Source: Plotosus lineatus (Eukaryota; Chordata; Actinopteri; Siluriformes; Plotosidae). From it: 64,000 nucleotides of DNA. Location of the stretch: NCBI GenBank assembly GCA_024760905.1, contig CM045729.1:54682080-54746079 (forward strand), in the 5' to 3' direction. Made by a program: the position numbers and the translations under genes. Shown here in pieces: positions 41,958 to 54,499 of the stretch (position 1 is the stretch's first letter; each line of letters begins with the position of its first letter). The notes under the pieces were generated by a model. That model was not told the DNA's origin and made no database searches. It saw nothing but the letters and a program-made list of their open reading frames with translations.

Positions 41958-44073
41958 CTACTTACAGGCAGTTTAATCAATTAGGTATTATTAGATTATT
42001 TGGTCATTTTAAGAACCATGCAGATACAGAGTCGATCCCAAGAACAGTAGTTGTGAGGTGGGAATACCTACTACATGGAATGTTTTTTTTTTTATTTCTG
42101 GTAATTTATTTATTTTTGGATGTACGATATTAATCTCACAAGGAAAATTAGGCTCTGTATTTAAAGAAACCAAAGTAAGCACATACACTTGGAGATGTGG
42201 GCAGCCACATTATGCTGCCTTGCTCAAGGGAACTTCAGTCATGAAAGTGGAGTAAGACAAAGTTGTTACTCATTCCATGCATTTTTCCTGTCCGGTTGAA
42301 TCCAGTGACCCTTCAGTCCCATACCTGTTCTCTGCCCATTAGGCCACAGCTCTTCCTTCACTGTTCATACATTTATGTGTTCATTTAAACCTAAGGCGAG
42401 TTTAGCATAGCCAGTCTACCCACTGGCATGTGGGATGGTGGGAAGGTGAGAACAAACCAGAAAATTCAGGAAAAATCCATTACAAACATGTAAAGAATAT
42501 GTTTCACTCTTCACAGAGTAAACTGAGACAGGGTCAAACCAGTCACCTGAAGATTAGCAAGATGTGAGATGGCAAGGTTACCCACTATTATGTGACTTTG
42601 TATACACAATCAATACTCTGTCAAAAATAATAGAATATACAGCAAATGTTTAAATGGGATACCACTAAAAAAGTCATTTAAATAAATTCAGTTTTTACAT
42701 AATCTGCTGTTCCCTTTGTGATGTCGAAGTAGTCTGATCCGTATGATCAGATATCATAAAGTCAGACTATGCAATTTATTTTAGTGCCCTATATTATATA
42801 TATTTATTCATCAAGACAATTCTAAACTTATCTCTCAACTGTGAAAAAATCCTTTTATCCATTATAAGGATTGGAGTCAAATTTATGTCATTTGAGGCCA
42901 ATTATAAAATAGATACATTACCAATGATATTATAGCCTCTGAAGGAGTGTCTGACAATTACACCGGGCTGTGGAGGTCTCCTTTTTATAGTTTGCTTCAG
43001 TCGGTCTGTGCGGATGCGGTGGGAGGTGAGGGGGGGCTGGCAAGAGCATATCGTGTTTCTATTCTGATTCTTTCCTTAAATATATCCAAAGCAGTGACAC
43101 ATACTACACTGTCACTGCAGCATCTATCCTATTAAAGGGCTTTAACAGACAAAATTTAAGGAGGTCAGGAAAAGATTACTGAGAAAAAGAGAAAGGCTTC
43201 AATGGGAAGGAAAAGGGCCTAAATATATATACTGTATATTACTCCTTTAGTACAGACATTTGCCGGGTAGTTTGACCTGGTTATTCTGACAGGATTAATG
43301 TATAAGTACGTCTCCTTTTGGTAAACGCTTTCTATTTTTCTCTCATGTTAGTCTTCAACTCTAGATTTAAACATGATTTTTAAAAATGGATTTTAAAAAA
43401 TAATTAAATTTTATAAAATAAAAAAAAAAAATGGATTTAAAGCAATGCTCATATTGAAGCACATCAATTTTGTGCTACAAACTGCCTGTTTAACTGTGCT
43501 GACACTGGGGGTGACTGAAATGATATTTGTTAAGGCTAGCTGGGTTAAACGTGGTTGGGGAAAGTAGAATGAGGGAAGTAGCAGTTCCAGGTCATTGTGA
43601 GTCTCCAAAGCAAAGACAAGATGTGACTTGCAGGCTATTAATAGCTCATATAGAGATAATTCCTGTCTCATTATCTGTGCATGCCCAAGATGCCCAGCCT
43701 TCACCTTAGGGCTGAGCTTCTTCTTGTATAATAAACACATAGTTAAGGACCTATTTTGGCAAGCTTAGGACATACAATAAAAACTATTTTTCAATTTGTA
43801 CTCTGTTTTCTCATTTGAACACATAGCACGTTGGATATGGTTTATTTATTAATACGAAACCACTAATTTGACATTTGCTTAAGTTTAACACAAAAGTGAG
43901 ACTCTGTAGCTATGATGATCGAAAAGTAATCTTTTAAATATACTGTATGCAAGAGTTTAGATGAACATGTTATATAACAAAATAATACTCATAGCCATAT
44001 GAATTGTGGGATATACGCATTATTGTCTACGAATGCTGCATCTCAAACTGGAGAGCTTGGACTAGAGAATATA
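41958..44073. other. intergenic, nothing coding seen
   Basis: No credible exon on either strand. Short ORFs only; an A tract at 43421-43430. Confidence 0.4.
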
Positions 44074-45666
44074 GAATGCTGTGCAAATGTTTTTGCCCCA
44101 GTACTGCTTTCTTTTTTACTTTTTTACACCTTTGCCACACTTAACTTTTTCAGTTCATCAAACAAATTTAAACATTACACAAAGACAACCAAAGTATTCA
44201 AAAAAAAAAAGCAGTTTTCCTGTTGTGATTTTATTTGTTAACAGACAAATCCTATCCAAACCTACATGAAGCTCTGTGAAAAAGTAATTGCACCCTTGTT
44301 AAAAGGCGAGGTAATTGTGATTAATCCTATTATTGGTGAAAACTGAGTTCAATTTCATGGCCACACCCTGACCTGATTGCTGCCAGACATTTCCAATCAG
44401 GAGATCCCTAATATAAAACCTGTCTGGCAAGGTGAGGTAGGCCATACTGAACACACATCATCATGCCGCTATCCAGTGAGCTTCAAGAGCAAACAAGAAA
44501 GAAGATTGTAGAGATGTCTCAGTCTGAGAAAGGATACAAAGTCATTGGTAAATCTTTGGGACTCCAGTGCACCGTAAATGAAGAAGGCATGACACAGTGG
44601 TGACCCTTCCCAGGAGTGTCCGACCTATCATAATTATTCCAAGAGCACGGCGCAAACTAACCGGAGAAGTCCCAAAGGATCCAAAAACCACTTCTAAACA
44701 ACTAGAAGCATCACTTGCCTCAGTTAATGTCGATGTTCATGACTCCACCATCAGAAAGACACGACGCAAAAGTGGCATCCAGGGAAGAGTTCCAAGGTGA
44801 AAGCCACTATTGACCAAAAAAAAAAAAAAATCAAGGCACAGCTCAGTATTGCCAAGAATCATTTTGATCATCCCCAAAGGTCCTGTGGAGTGATGAAACT
44901 AAAGTTGAACTTTTTGGGAGAAATGCATCCCGTTACATCTCGTGCAAAAGCAACACTGCATTTGATAAAAAAATAACATTGTGCCAACAGTGAAACATGG
45001 TGGTGGAAGTGTGATGATCTGGGCCATCTTTGCTGCTTCAGGATCTGGGCGACTTGTCATGGTTGATGGAACCATGAATTCTGCCCGCTACTAAGAAATC
45101 CTGGTGAAGAATGTTCGTCCATCAGTTCGAGACCTCAAGCTGAAGCGCACCTGGGTTCTGCAGCAAGACAATGATCTGAAGCATATCAGCAAGTCCACTT
45201 CTGAATGGCTAAAAAAACAACGAGTGTTTTCGAGTGGCCTAGTCAAAGTCCCGACCTGAACCCTATTGAGATGCTGTGGCATGACCTTAAAAAGGCTGTT
45301 CATGCCCGAAAATCATCCAATCTGGTTGATCTTAAACAATTCTGCAGAGAAGAGTGGACCAAAATCCCATCACAGCCATGTGAAAGACTCATCGCCTCTT
45401 ATCACAAACGTTTAACTGCAGTTCTTGCTGCAAAAGATGGTTCAACCAGCTATTAGGTTTAGGGAGCAATTACTTATTCACACAGGCCCTTATAGGTCCA
45501 GATGTTTTTTCCCCCTTAATAAATGCAATTGGCACTGAAAACTGCATTTTGTGTTTACTCGTGTTTTATTTTTGTATAATATTTAGGTGTGCTTAATCTG
45601 AAATGGATGACAGTGACAAACATGCAAAAAAAATGTCAGAAATTAATCAACTTTTGCACAGCACTG
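44074..45666 (+). mobile_element. decayed Tc1 transposon
   Basis: TA at both flanks. Left end GAATGCTGTGCAAATGTTTT, right end, inverted, CAGTGCTGTGCAAAAGTTGA. Pieces of Tc1 transposase remain in several frames: QSEKGYKVIGKSLGLQ (44520s), a linker region open at 44597-44800, an SDETKVELFG catalytic piece near 44890, and [20 protein letters not shown] with its DLNPIEMLW box at 45205-45456. Frameshifts and stops between them make it inactive. Confidence 0.88.
45205..45456 (+). pseudogene. Tc1 transposase C-terminal fragment
   Basis: 83 codons with the DLNPIEMLW segment that holds the last catalytic Glu of the DD34E triad, then a normal Tc1 C-terminus ending AKDGSTSY. Confidence 0.85.
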
Positions 45667-48300
45667 TACACGTTTGGTCATGACATATAACTGTGGAAAT
45701 AATCTGTTTATATGGTATCTGTTAGTCAAACATTATTAAACAAACAAGCTAACAGGTATAGTGAGGTTGACTTGAGACAGCGCTGGTGATCCTTTCTGTT
45801 CTGGTAGAGTAACACTAACCAAACTAAATAGTAATCCCCAAGAGGGATTAACATCATTAGCATAAAAGCTGTGACTTTGATTAAATTGAAATTCAATCAC
45901 GTTAGATGGAGGATAAAGCTAAAACTGCCATTATCGGATAAGTGCGTTTCAGCAGCTCCTTTTCAATCAACAACACCGATGTCAATTCAAACCTGCCCTT
46001 TAATTCAATAAATCTTTTGTCCACCAAGATGGATGCCTAGAATGAACAAGTGCTGAAGTGGACAGATGAAAAAATGGTGAGGAGAAGGAGAGATCAATAT
46101 TTTCTCTTAAATCATCTTTCATTTCTTGGTTCAGGACTTGAACAGTACCCTTATAATTACACAGATGGAGATTCAGCAATCCCATGAACTCAAAAGATAT
46201 GGATACAAACATGTAGGACAGTCACAGTGAGGGACAATACTGGTTCTATGCATTTATGTACTTTGTCAGAACAAAAAAAGAAAGGCCATAACCAGAGTAA
46301 ATGAACAATGCATAAATTATACTTGGAATTTAATAGCGTAATCGCTGTTTCTATTAAAAGAAGATGTGTTGCTCTGAAACTGGGTTTCCATGGAATATTC
46401 AGTTCTTACTGTATGCGTAAGGTATTTAGACAGGAAGAAGCATTTTTAAAAAAAAAAGATTATATCACAGTGTTACAGCTCTAGGACAACAAGAGTTTTA
46501 AACATTGAATACTAAAACAAGCTAAACAAAAAAAAAACAGCAAATGATTGATCAATTACAAAAGACTCAATAGATATCTGTGATGTGAAGACATAGAGTG
46601 GTTGAAGCTCTTAATAAATGCGAAGCCCAGAATGATACAAGTCATGCTTATGTTTATCAATCTTTCAACACAGTTTGATGACAGTTTTAACAAAAGACCA
46701 TTCTGTGTTTCTTGTTTAAGACTGCCAGTTACTTACTGTATTTAAATCAATAAGAGCACGACAGTGGTATGTATCAGAGTTAATAATAACTGGGGAAGAA
46801 TGTTACTCTATGGATTTTTAACATGAACATGTTCTGAACATATTATGGGGAAAATAATGAATAGCAACATGACGCTACAACCATGAATCAAATGAGAAAA
46901 TGTTTCAGAATATAATCATGAGAAGGTGGCAGACTCTTGTGACAATCAATATGGTCTCTCTTTGAGCAGACATTGCTGTCATATTTGTTTCAGTAGGCAT
47001 GCAGCGGTGTCACGTTAGATAAAATATATCATCAATAAACATCATTCCAAATTATAAAATTAAAAGAAATTGTAAACATGCACTCGTAACCAAACCATCA
47101 TTCTTTACGCACCAGAGGACCATAAAAGTGAACTGTCTGATGACCACAGCTGACAGTGGAGTTCTAGTGAAAGTCACTATCATTTTTATTGGAATGGCAT
47201 GAGCTTTGCTGGTTGAGAATTCCACACCAAAGTCATAGCCTGTGGTTATCAAGACAAATTTGCACTTTGCTCGACCTTGATACTGCATCTTTGATTTGAT
47301 GTTCATTAAAGGGAACCAGAGGCAGAGTGCACTGCCTGTGTGAAGAATTGAGTTTTAAGAGCATCAGCTGTACAAACAGTGCTGAACTGAAATGACCTTA
47401 AAAATGTCATACTTGAAAGATAAACAAGCTGAGACAAATAAAAAGCTTGTCCAATTCTAGAGATAAACTGGAAAAGCTTAATAACTTTAACTTTTAGGTG
47501 AACAGTTCTACGGCGTGCCAATATATCTGACTATCATTCTTATCTAACTTGGGGACGATAATTCAATCAATCATGTCACCCATGAGATAACACTAATAGC
47601 CTCTAAAGCTATTTTTCATTACTGTATAAGTTATATCATCAAACACATTCAAATATATGCACACAAGCTTCTCAGAATATACAACTGCTGTGTATTCACA
47701 TACATGATGGTGGGCATCTTTATTCTAATGCTGATTTTCCATCGGCTATATAAGAAAGGGCTAAAAAAGTTTACTTCACAGCATATATGGTGCCCAGCCA
47801 TCAGAGCATGAGTATTTTCTAAGCTTGGACATTGGCACAAACACAGTAACATATATTTGTTTTCCTACATACATGATGTAGGTGTTTTAACACCCCTGTC
47901 ATCAGACTTAAAATTATGAGCTGATGGTTTATGGTGTTTTAGGTGTAGTGTTTCATGGGAAGGATAGTGCCTGAAATAAGATGATCTATTTAGGGTTATG
48001 GTCATTCAGATACCCATGCAAAAGCATAGGACTGGTTTTAATCCAATGTGCTCCACTTAATCTTGTAAACACGGCCTGAGAGATTCATTTCTGACACTCG
48101 TTTCTATTCAGTTCTATATTGCATACCCAGACTGATGAGAAATTGAAGTTCAGAAAAGGGCCAACCTCTTGATTTCTACACTTTTTTTTTTTTTTTTTTT
48201 TTTTTAATTAAACACATTAATTTTTTTACCTCCTATATTATCTTCTAAATTGTGTCTATGTATTTGTACATTATTTTTTTAGTATTGTAGCTAAGCATTA
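45667..48300. other. intergenic, nothing seen
   Basis: No repeat ends or exons supported. A T tract lies at 48182-48205. The minus-strand ORF at 47306-47052 has no recognisable family. Confidence 0.4.
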
Positions 48301-48301
48301 T

Positions 48302-48307
48302 TTTATT
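48302..48307 (-). terminator. candidate poly(A) signal of dgkg
   Basis: AATAAA on the minus strand in TTTAATAAAATAAT, about 840 bp past the stop. Confidence 0.35.
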
Positions 48308-49043
48308 AAACTGACATTGTCTAACTATAGAGATCAGTGATCTAAAGGTTGACACCAGACAGGTCAGAAGAAATGATCAAATCTTTTCGTCAGGCCACAG
48401 CCCAGAAACTACACACGACATAAAATATGACTTCATTGTTTTGTGTCTTTAAGTAGTGTCAAGTTGTGGGGCTTTAAAGAGGTATTTGAGTGAACACGCC
48501 CATAAACTGATATATAATTCAGCAGACTTCTTCAAGATGTTAGTCTGCTGTGCCCCACCTCCTCTGATTTTCACAACAGAGACAATATGTCAAGTCACCA
48601 TCCCTAGACTTAGTATGAGCTATAGCATTCTTTCTTGTAGATGTTCCTGAGCTCCTTAGTTTACTCCTTCTCTCTATCTCATACATTCACTCTTGCAAGT
48701 CAGTATGATCTGATGAAGTTACTCACAGGAAGTTAGGGAGCACAATATGAGACAAACTTAGTGGTCTGGAGATCATGGCTCTGGTAGGAATAGTTAAAAG
48801 TTTACAGCTCATTGTAGAAATGTCAGAGATTCAAACAACAGCAATTGGTCAAGATGCTGGGTTGGATTCTTCAGTCACTGAAGTTTCTAATGGTTCGACT
48901 ACTACAGGCATCAGGGTCCTTTGTCCATGCAAGATAAAGGTTCTTTTGTCTGTCACCAGGTAACTGGTTTCGGTACTAGTTTTCTCCTTAGCTGTGCATC
49001 TTCATCATCCCAGTACAGCAGATACGGTGGCTGAAATTATTGA

Positions 49044-49045
<2 letters not shown>

Positions 49046-49118
<73 letters not shown>
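49046..49118. repeat. (GT)36-type microsatellite in dgkg 3'UTR
   Basis: About 73 bases of uninterrupted GT on the plus strand, read as (CA)n in the dgkg mRNA, beginning about 25 nt after the stop codon. Confidence 0.95.
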
Positions 49119-49125
<7 letters not shown>

Positions 49126-49143
49126 TATGTGTTGGATCTGAGC

Positions 49144-49242
49144 CTAATCCCGACTTCTGTTGCGCTTCTTGAAAAAGAAGAAGGGGGTTTTCTGTGGAGG
49201 ACCCATCAGCATGGGTACCTGATTCTTGTGTGTAATTCGTAT
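49144..49242 (-). CDS. dgkg: dgkg last exon
   Basis: 33 codons including [23 protein letters not shown], then [12 protein letters not shown]. Acceptor TATCAACAG. Confidence 0.93.
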   Translation of the reverse strand: MRITHKNQVPMLMGPPQKTPFFFFKKRNRSRD

Positions 49243-49798
49243 CTGTTGATAGAACAGAAAAAGGTTAAGAAATGAATCCCATTTACATGCAGGTTGCCTT
49301 ATGACACTGGATGTGTAAATGATACCAGTATCTTAAAGATATATTTATTATACCATTACTGTATAATCACTTTGCTCTGCTGCTTCATGTTTAAAAATGG
49401 AATCCATCTAGCAACCAAAGAATTTATCAGTTTGCCCCTCTAGCAAAAATCCAGTCCTTTATTAAACAGCTATCCAACATTTTCTTTGTGAACACAATGT
49501 TCATGCAGCTCAATTGACTTCATGTTTCACATACAGGGATCCCTCGCTACTTGGCGCCTCAATTCATGCGGCTTCAGTGCATTGGTATTTTTTTTAAATA
49601 TTCATCAAATTAAAAAATAAGGAAATTAAGGAAGAATAGGGGAAAAAGTTAAGGAAAATGCTCCAAATTATGCCAATTAGGCCAATTATGCAAAAAAAAA
49701 AACCCTAAACAAACACAAAACAAGTTACATTTTTGTGAGGTGCGCATCTGAATGCGTGCGCGTGCACGCATCTGTGAGTGTGTGCACGAGTGCACGTC

Positions 49799-49829
<31 letters not shown>

Positions 49830-51743
49830 CTGTCTGTCTTCCTTCCTTTCAGCTTTTTCCCTTTTACTCGGGAGTCGCCACAGCGAATCATCTGATTCGC
49901 ACGTTTGATTTGGCAGAGGTTTTTACGTCGGATGCCCTTCCTGTCACAACCCTTTTAGCAAGGGACAGAAACACGCTGACGACTTTGCAGCTACTCTTTA
50001 CGAAAGTCAGCAATGGTTCTTTTACATGCCTCTCACCATAGACAGTGAGAGACATGGCCCGCCTTTGATAACCCAGTTAGCCGCACTGGGGGGGGACGGG
50101 ACAGTGACAACCTTGTGGAGAGTGGGACTCAAACCCCCAACCTTTGGATCAGCGATCCAGCGCCCTATACCACTAGACCACCACTGCCCTTGTGTGTGTA
50201 TATGTGTGTATGTATGTATATTTTATTTTACGTCATATGTATTATTTTTGAATGTTTAATTGTTATTATCAGCATTTATAGCATTGAATATGTATTTATT
50301 GATACTATATACACATATACATGTACGCATAACAGCAGTTGAGGGGGTGATCCTACTTAGCATAATTCGGTGGTCGCGTGGGGTCTCAATCCCAATTAAC
50401 CGTGGAAAGTGAGGGATCCCTGTATGTACATGAGAAAAAACACGTAAGGCATGAAAGCTGTGAAAACAGGTTGAAAGGGGGTTCTGCTTTGACAGATGTG
50501 AGTCACTTGCTTCTCAGAGACAGAATCCTGTATGAACTATTTATATATAACTGTTACTAAATATATATAAATGTTTATATTTTACAAAGTGGAGCCGGTG
50601 GCGTAGTGGGCAGGGTGCTGCGCTCATGATCGGGAAGTTGTGTGTTCGAATCCCAATGAGACCCTAACTGTGCTAAGACCCCTGGGCAAGGTCTCAACTG
50701 CAAGTGTGCCTCTGTCCACCTAGAAGTATAAATGGGTACCAGTAAAAATATACTGGGAAGGTAACCTGCGATGGACTAGCGTCCCATCCAGGAGGAGTTG
50801 AACTTCTAGTCGCTTCACACCATGGAAACCGGGGATAAGCACCGGCCTGATGAGTCACTATGGCTCGGGTGTAAGAAGGACTTTACCTTATATTTTACAA
50901 TGAATCTATAATTCAATAATTTACTGGACCTCACATTACATGACATCATTGCTCTGTCAGCGTAATTTTCAGCCAAATGATGATACTCAAATGTGGTAGT
51001 GCGAGTAATAACATGACCTATTAGTGTTTTTATCTCTGCAAAATTGGACAAATAAGAGAAGGCTAATGATGGGTTAAGGAGGCCTATACACATAGTAGTG
51101 GACTTGTGCTGTAGCTGTTATATGTACAGACACAGTTATCTGTGCACATTCCTCTCGCTTTAATAACATAATCAGTCCATGGTGGGGTGTGACATGACAG
51201 TGTTTTAATTAACAGGGAGCTTGCTGCGATGGTCGTATGTGTCAAATAGAGGGATTGGAGTTGCTAAGAACATAAAAACACAGTTTATCAAATAATCTCT
51301 TTTTTTTTTGTAAAAGCCCTAATTTATTTATCTTTTTGGTACTCATGAGTAATACAAAAAATGTTTATTGGAAAAAAAATGTTTTGCAAGAAAGCATTAC
51401 AATCAGAAGAACGCAGTGAAATGAGTTCTACTTTGTAAAAAGACATGCTGAGCTCTGTATTTGGCAAACAGATGCATGCAAATGAGAGAAAACACTGAAT
51501 GGAACACAAAGTCACTTCACCGTGCATGGAGGCTGCGTCCATGGCTCCCCATCAATCTGCATAGGCAGCAGTCTGGTTGTCCTGAGACAGAGAGAGAGAG
51601 AAAGGTACACTGTCGTGGGTCAGTATGCAGATGGCATATGGGCATAAGGTTCCTGTGCAACACCGTTGTGAGATGATTCTGCACACTGCTTTCTTTGTTC
51701 CCATGAGTCAATTCCCACAATGGGCCCCAGTTTAACGAAACTC

Positions 51744-51796
<53 letters not shown>

Positions 51797-54079
51797 TCAG
51801 ACTTCCCAACCACACCACCATATATACACACTGTTACACAAAGTTTGTTTAGTCCTTTCAGCTGGCCCACTGAATTTAAATGCACTGCTGCAAAGGGGAA
51901 GATGGACATGAATGGACATGGATGAATGGCTATTTTATATATGTATTTTTTCAATACTAGTTTGACAGCAAACACAGGGGACAAAACTGATTAGAAATGC
52001 AAACTGTTCATCACCAATGTGCGAGGAAAACCCTCTGCTAAAATGAACATAAACTAGCATACACTCAGATATCAACACTGTGTTTGTGCAGATATTATTC
52101 ATTAAGCATTGCTCCTGGGAATGGTGCAGCTGCTTGAGTGAGTAGAGTGGTGCAAGGCTAAAGGTTAAGGCTATTGGCCGAAGTGCTGAGCTGTTCTGTC
52201 GTAACGGCTGTGAGGAAGAGGAAGGGTCACTTCTCTCTGAATGTGTGAGTACACAGGAATGCGAATGAGAATTAAGAAATAAAAGAATATACACACTGGT
52301 CCTTCTCAAAAAATTAGCATATTGTGATAAAGTTCATTATTTTCTGTAATGTACTGATAAACATTAGACTTTCATTTATTTTAGATTCATTACACACAAC
52401 TGAAGTAGTTCAAACCTTTTATTGTTTTACTATTGATACCTTTGGCAAAAAAGTAAAGAAAAACCAAAAATCCCTATCTCAAAAAATTTGCGTATTTCAT
52501 CCGACCAATAATAAAAGTGTTTTTAATACGAAAAAGTCAACCTTCAAATAATTATGTTCAGTTATGCACTCAATACTTGGTCGAGAATCCTTTTGCAGAA
52601 ATGACTGCTTCAATGCGGCGTGGCATGGAGGCAATCAGCCTGTGGCACTGCTGAGGTGTTACGGAGGCCCAGGATGCTTCGATAGCAGCCTTAAGCTCAT
52701 CCACAGTGTTGGGTCTGGTGTCTCTCAACTTTCTCTTCACAATATCCCACAGATTCTCTATGGGGTTCAGGTCAGGAGAGTTGGCAGGCCAATTGAGCAC
52801 AGTAATACCATGGTCAGTAAACCATTTAGCAGTGGTTTTGGCACTGTGAGCAGGTGCCAGGTCGTGCTGAAAAATGAAAATCTTCATCTCCATAAAGCTT
52901 TTCAGAAGATGGAAGCATGAAGTGCTCCAAAATCTCCTGATAGCTAGCTGCATTGACCCTGCCCTTGATAAAACACAGTGGACCAACACCAGCAGCTGAC
53001 ATGGCACCCCAGACCATCACTGACTGTGGGTACTTGCCACTGGACTTCAGGCATTTTGGCATTTCCTTATCCCCAGTCTTCCTCCAGACTCTGGCACCTT
53101 GATTTCCGAATGACATGCAAAATTTGCTTTCATCCGAAAAAAGTACTTTGGACCACTGAGCAACAGTCCAGTGCTGCTTCTCTGTAGCCCAGGTCAGGCG
53201 CTTCTGCCGCTGTTTCTGGTTCAAAAGTGGCTTGACCTGGGGAATTCGGCACCTGTAGCCCATTTCCTGCACACGCCTGTGCACGGTGGCTCTGGGTGTT
53301 TCTCCTCCAGACTCAGTCCACTGCTTCCACAGGTCCCCCAAGGTCTGGAATTGGCCCTTCTCCACAATCTTCCTCAGGGTCCGGTCACCTCTTCTGGTTG
53401 TGCAACGTTTTCTGCCACACTTTTTCCTTCCCACAGACGTCCCACTGAGGTGCCTTGATACAGCACTCTGGGAACAGCCTATTCGCTCAGAGATTTCTTT
53501 CTGTGTCTTACCCTCTTGCTTGAGGGTGTCAATGATGGGCTTCTGGACAGCAGTCAGGTCGGCAGTCTTACCCATGATTGCGGTTTTGAGTAATGAACCA
53601 GGCTGGGAGTTTTTAAAAGCCTCAGGAATCTTTTGCAGGTGTTTAAAGTTAATTGGTTGATTCAGATGATTAGGTTAATAGCTCGTTTAGACTACCTTTT
53701 CATAATATGCTAATTTTTTTGAGATAGGAATTTTGGGTTTTCATGAGCTGTGTGCCAAAATCATCAGTATTAAAACAATAAAAGACCTGAAATATTTCAG
53801 TTGGTGTGCAATGAATCTAAAATATATGAAAGTTTAATTTTTATCAGTACATTACAGAAAATAATGAACTTTATCACAATATGCTAATTTTTTGAGAAGG
53901 ACTAGTATATGAGATGGAAAACTGATGATGGAATAGTCAGTGTTTTTTAGAGACTAACCTGATGGTGACACTGGCACATTGGGCGAGGCGTCGACCAGCA
54001 CTCTTGAGGCCTGTGTAGATTTGACCCATCTCTATGGCACCTTCTAGGCCCACAACCTCAAGCAGCTGGTCACTTAGAT
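49144..54079 (-). CDS. dgkg: diacylglycerol kinase gamma, last three coding exons (partial gene)
   Basis: Type I diacylglycerol kinase, which phosphorylates diacylglycerol to phosphatidic acid. Only the end of the accessory kinase domain and the C-terminal tail are here. Exon order: [20 protein letters not shown] then [19 protein letters not shown] (53959-54079), [20 protein letters not shown] (51521-51581), and [20 protein letters not shown] then [12 protein letters not shown] and a stop (49144-49242). The joins are phase 2 and phase 0 with good splice sites. The tail PPQKxxFF...RSRD resembles DGKG more than DGKA or DGKB, and the position beside etv5 on the same strand matches human ETV5-DGKG. 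Exons for the EF-hands, C1 domains and catalytic domain are not visible in the remaining 10 kb and should lie beyond the window. Confidence 0.93.
49534..50422 (+). mobile_element. GGGATCCCT-family MITE with TA TSD and a nested SINE
   Basis: TA at 49532-49533 and 50423-50424. Left end CAGGGATCCCTCGCTACT, right end AAGTGAGGGATCCCTG. A family A SINE (49839-50190) is inserted in the middle, together with GT repeats. It lies in the dgkg intron before the last exon. Confidence 0.88.
49839..50190 (-). mobile_element. SINE family A, RTE-tailed
   Basis: Minus strand: head GTGGTGGTCTAGTGGTATAG and GGTTTGAGTCCCAC, tail TGTGACAGGAAGGGCATCCG and GATTCGCTGTGGCGACTCCC. Nested in the MITE. Confidence 0.85.
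50590..50886 (+). mobile_element. SINE family B, best-preserved copy
   Basis: Head GAGCCGGTGGCGTAGTGGGC and TGTTCGAATCCC are A and B boxes at tRNA spacing. The body has GACCCCTGGGCAAGGTC and GCGATGGACTAGCGTCCC. There is no LINE-like tail I can match. Confidence 0.8.
50887..51520. other. dgkg intron, nothing further seen
   Basis: No additional exon needed; the flanking exons join at phase 0. Confidence 0.5.
51521..51581 (-). CDS. dgkg: dgkg penultimate exon
   Basis: [20 protein letters not shown]; acceptor CTGTCTCAG, donor ACG|GTGAAG. Reading through the donor would stop after TVK, so splicing is needed for the normal tail. Confidence 0.93.
51747..51792. repeat. (CA)23 microsatellite
   Basis: Uninterrupted dinucleotide tract in a dgkg intron. 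Confidence 0.95.
52296..53905 (-). mobile_element. nearly intact Tc1 transposon
   Basis: Long terminal inverted repeats: CTGGTCCTTCTCAAAAAATT at the left and, inverted, CTAGTCCTTCTCAAAAAATT at the right, with further similarity such as TTAGCATATTGTGATAAAGT over roughly the outer 100 bp. Right flank TA; left flank disturbed (TACACA). Inside is a transposase gene with a single apparent frameshift. It lies in the 2.4-kb intron between the two dgkg exons, on the same strand as the gene. Confidence 0.95.
52570..53575 (-). pseudogene. Tc1 transposase with one frameshift
   Basis: Starts [20 protein letters not shown] with a paired-type HTH ([20 protein letters not shown]), a [14 protein letters not shown] linker, then the DDE domain: FSDESKF (first Asp), [11 protein letters not shown] (second Asp), [11 protein letters not shown] (Glu), a DD34E arrangement. 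The frame moves near 52870-52880, in the A-rich stretch coding for [16 protein letters not shown]; the two open pieces (53575-52826 and 53007-52570) overlap. Together they give about 330 residues, full Tc1 length. C-terminus ends SAKGFSTKY. Confidence 0.93.
53959..54079 (-). CDS. dgkg: dgkg exon, accessory kinase domain end
   Basis: [20 protein letters not shown] then [19 protein letters not shown]; acceptor TTTTTTTGGACAG, donor ATCAG|GTTAGT. The sequence is almost invariant among type I diacylglycerol kinases. Confidence 0.95.
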
Positions 54080-54499
54080 CTGTCCAAAAAAACAAGAGAG
54101 GATACCTGCTGAATCCTTTCTAAGACTATTATAACAAAAATATGTACAATTAAGTTCATAAATGACTCAGATTGACCTCACTCTTCTTCTTACTTAGAGG
54201 TGACAGAAATATGAAGATCAATGAAGCTTTAGTACTTGCTTGTGGGGAAGCAGCATTTTCACTTTACACACACTCATTAACTCTATGTCCTGTTCACGTG
54301 AGCATTCACACACACATGGTCATTCATGCATTGCTTTACATACCATGGTTAACTGTGTAGGGTGCAAGGTTCTGGAGCAGGATATGAATAAGTTATGAAG
54401 CAGCTCTTTGAAAATCATACACCCATTGCAAACATGTACACAGTTAAGACTGACTAAAATATTTACTGACTTGCCTTGAACCGTGAACATGTTCCAGAT
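54080..54499. other. dgkg intron, nothing seen
   Basis: No exon or repeat recognised. Confidence 0.4.

Larger units (their letters stand above)
48302..49143 (-). other. dgkg: dgkg 3'UTR (predicted)
   Basis: Runs from the stop codon to a minus-strand AATAAA at 48307-48302. The end is inferred and longer forms are possible (another AATAAA near 47183). It starts with a long CA tract on the transcribed strand. Confidence 0.4.

Noticed and set aside
49046..49118. CRISPR-like or minisatellite array
   Set aside because: A simple dinucleotide repeat without spacers.
52564..53660. Plus-strand ORFs of 60-125 codons across this span
   Set aside because: Shadows of the minus-strand Tc1 transposase.
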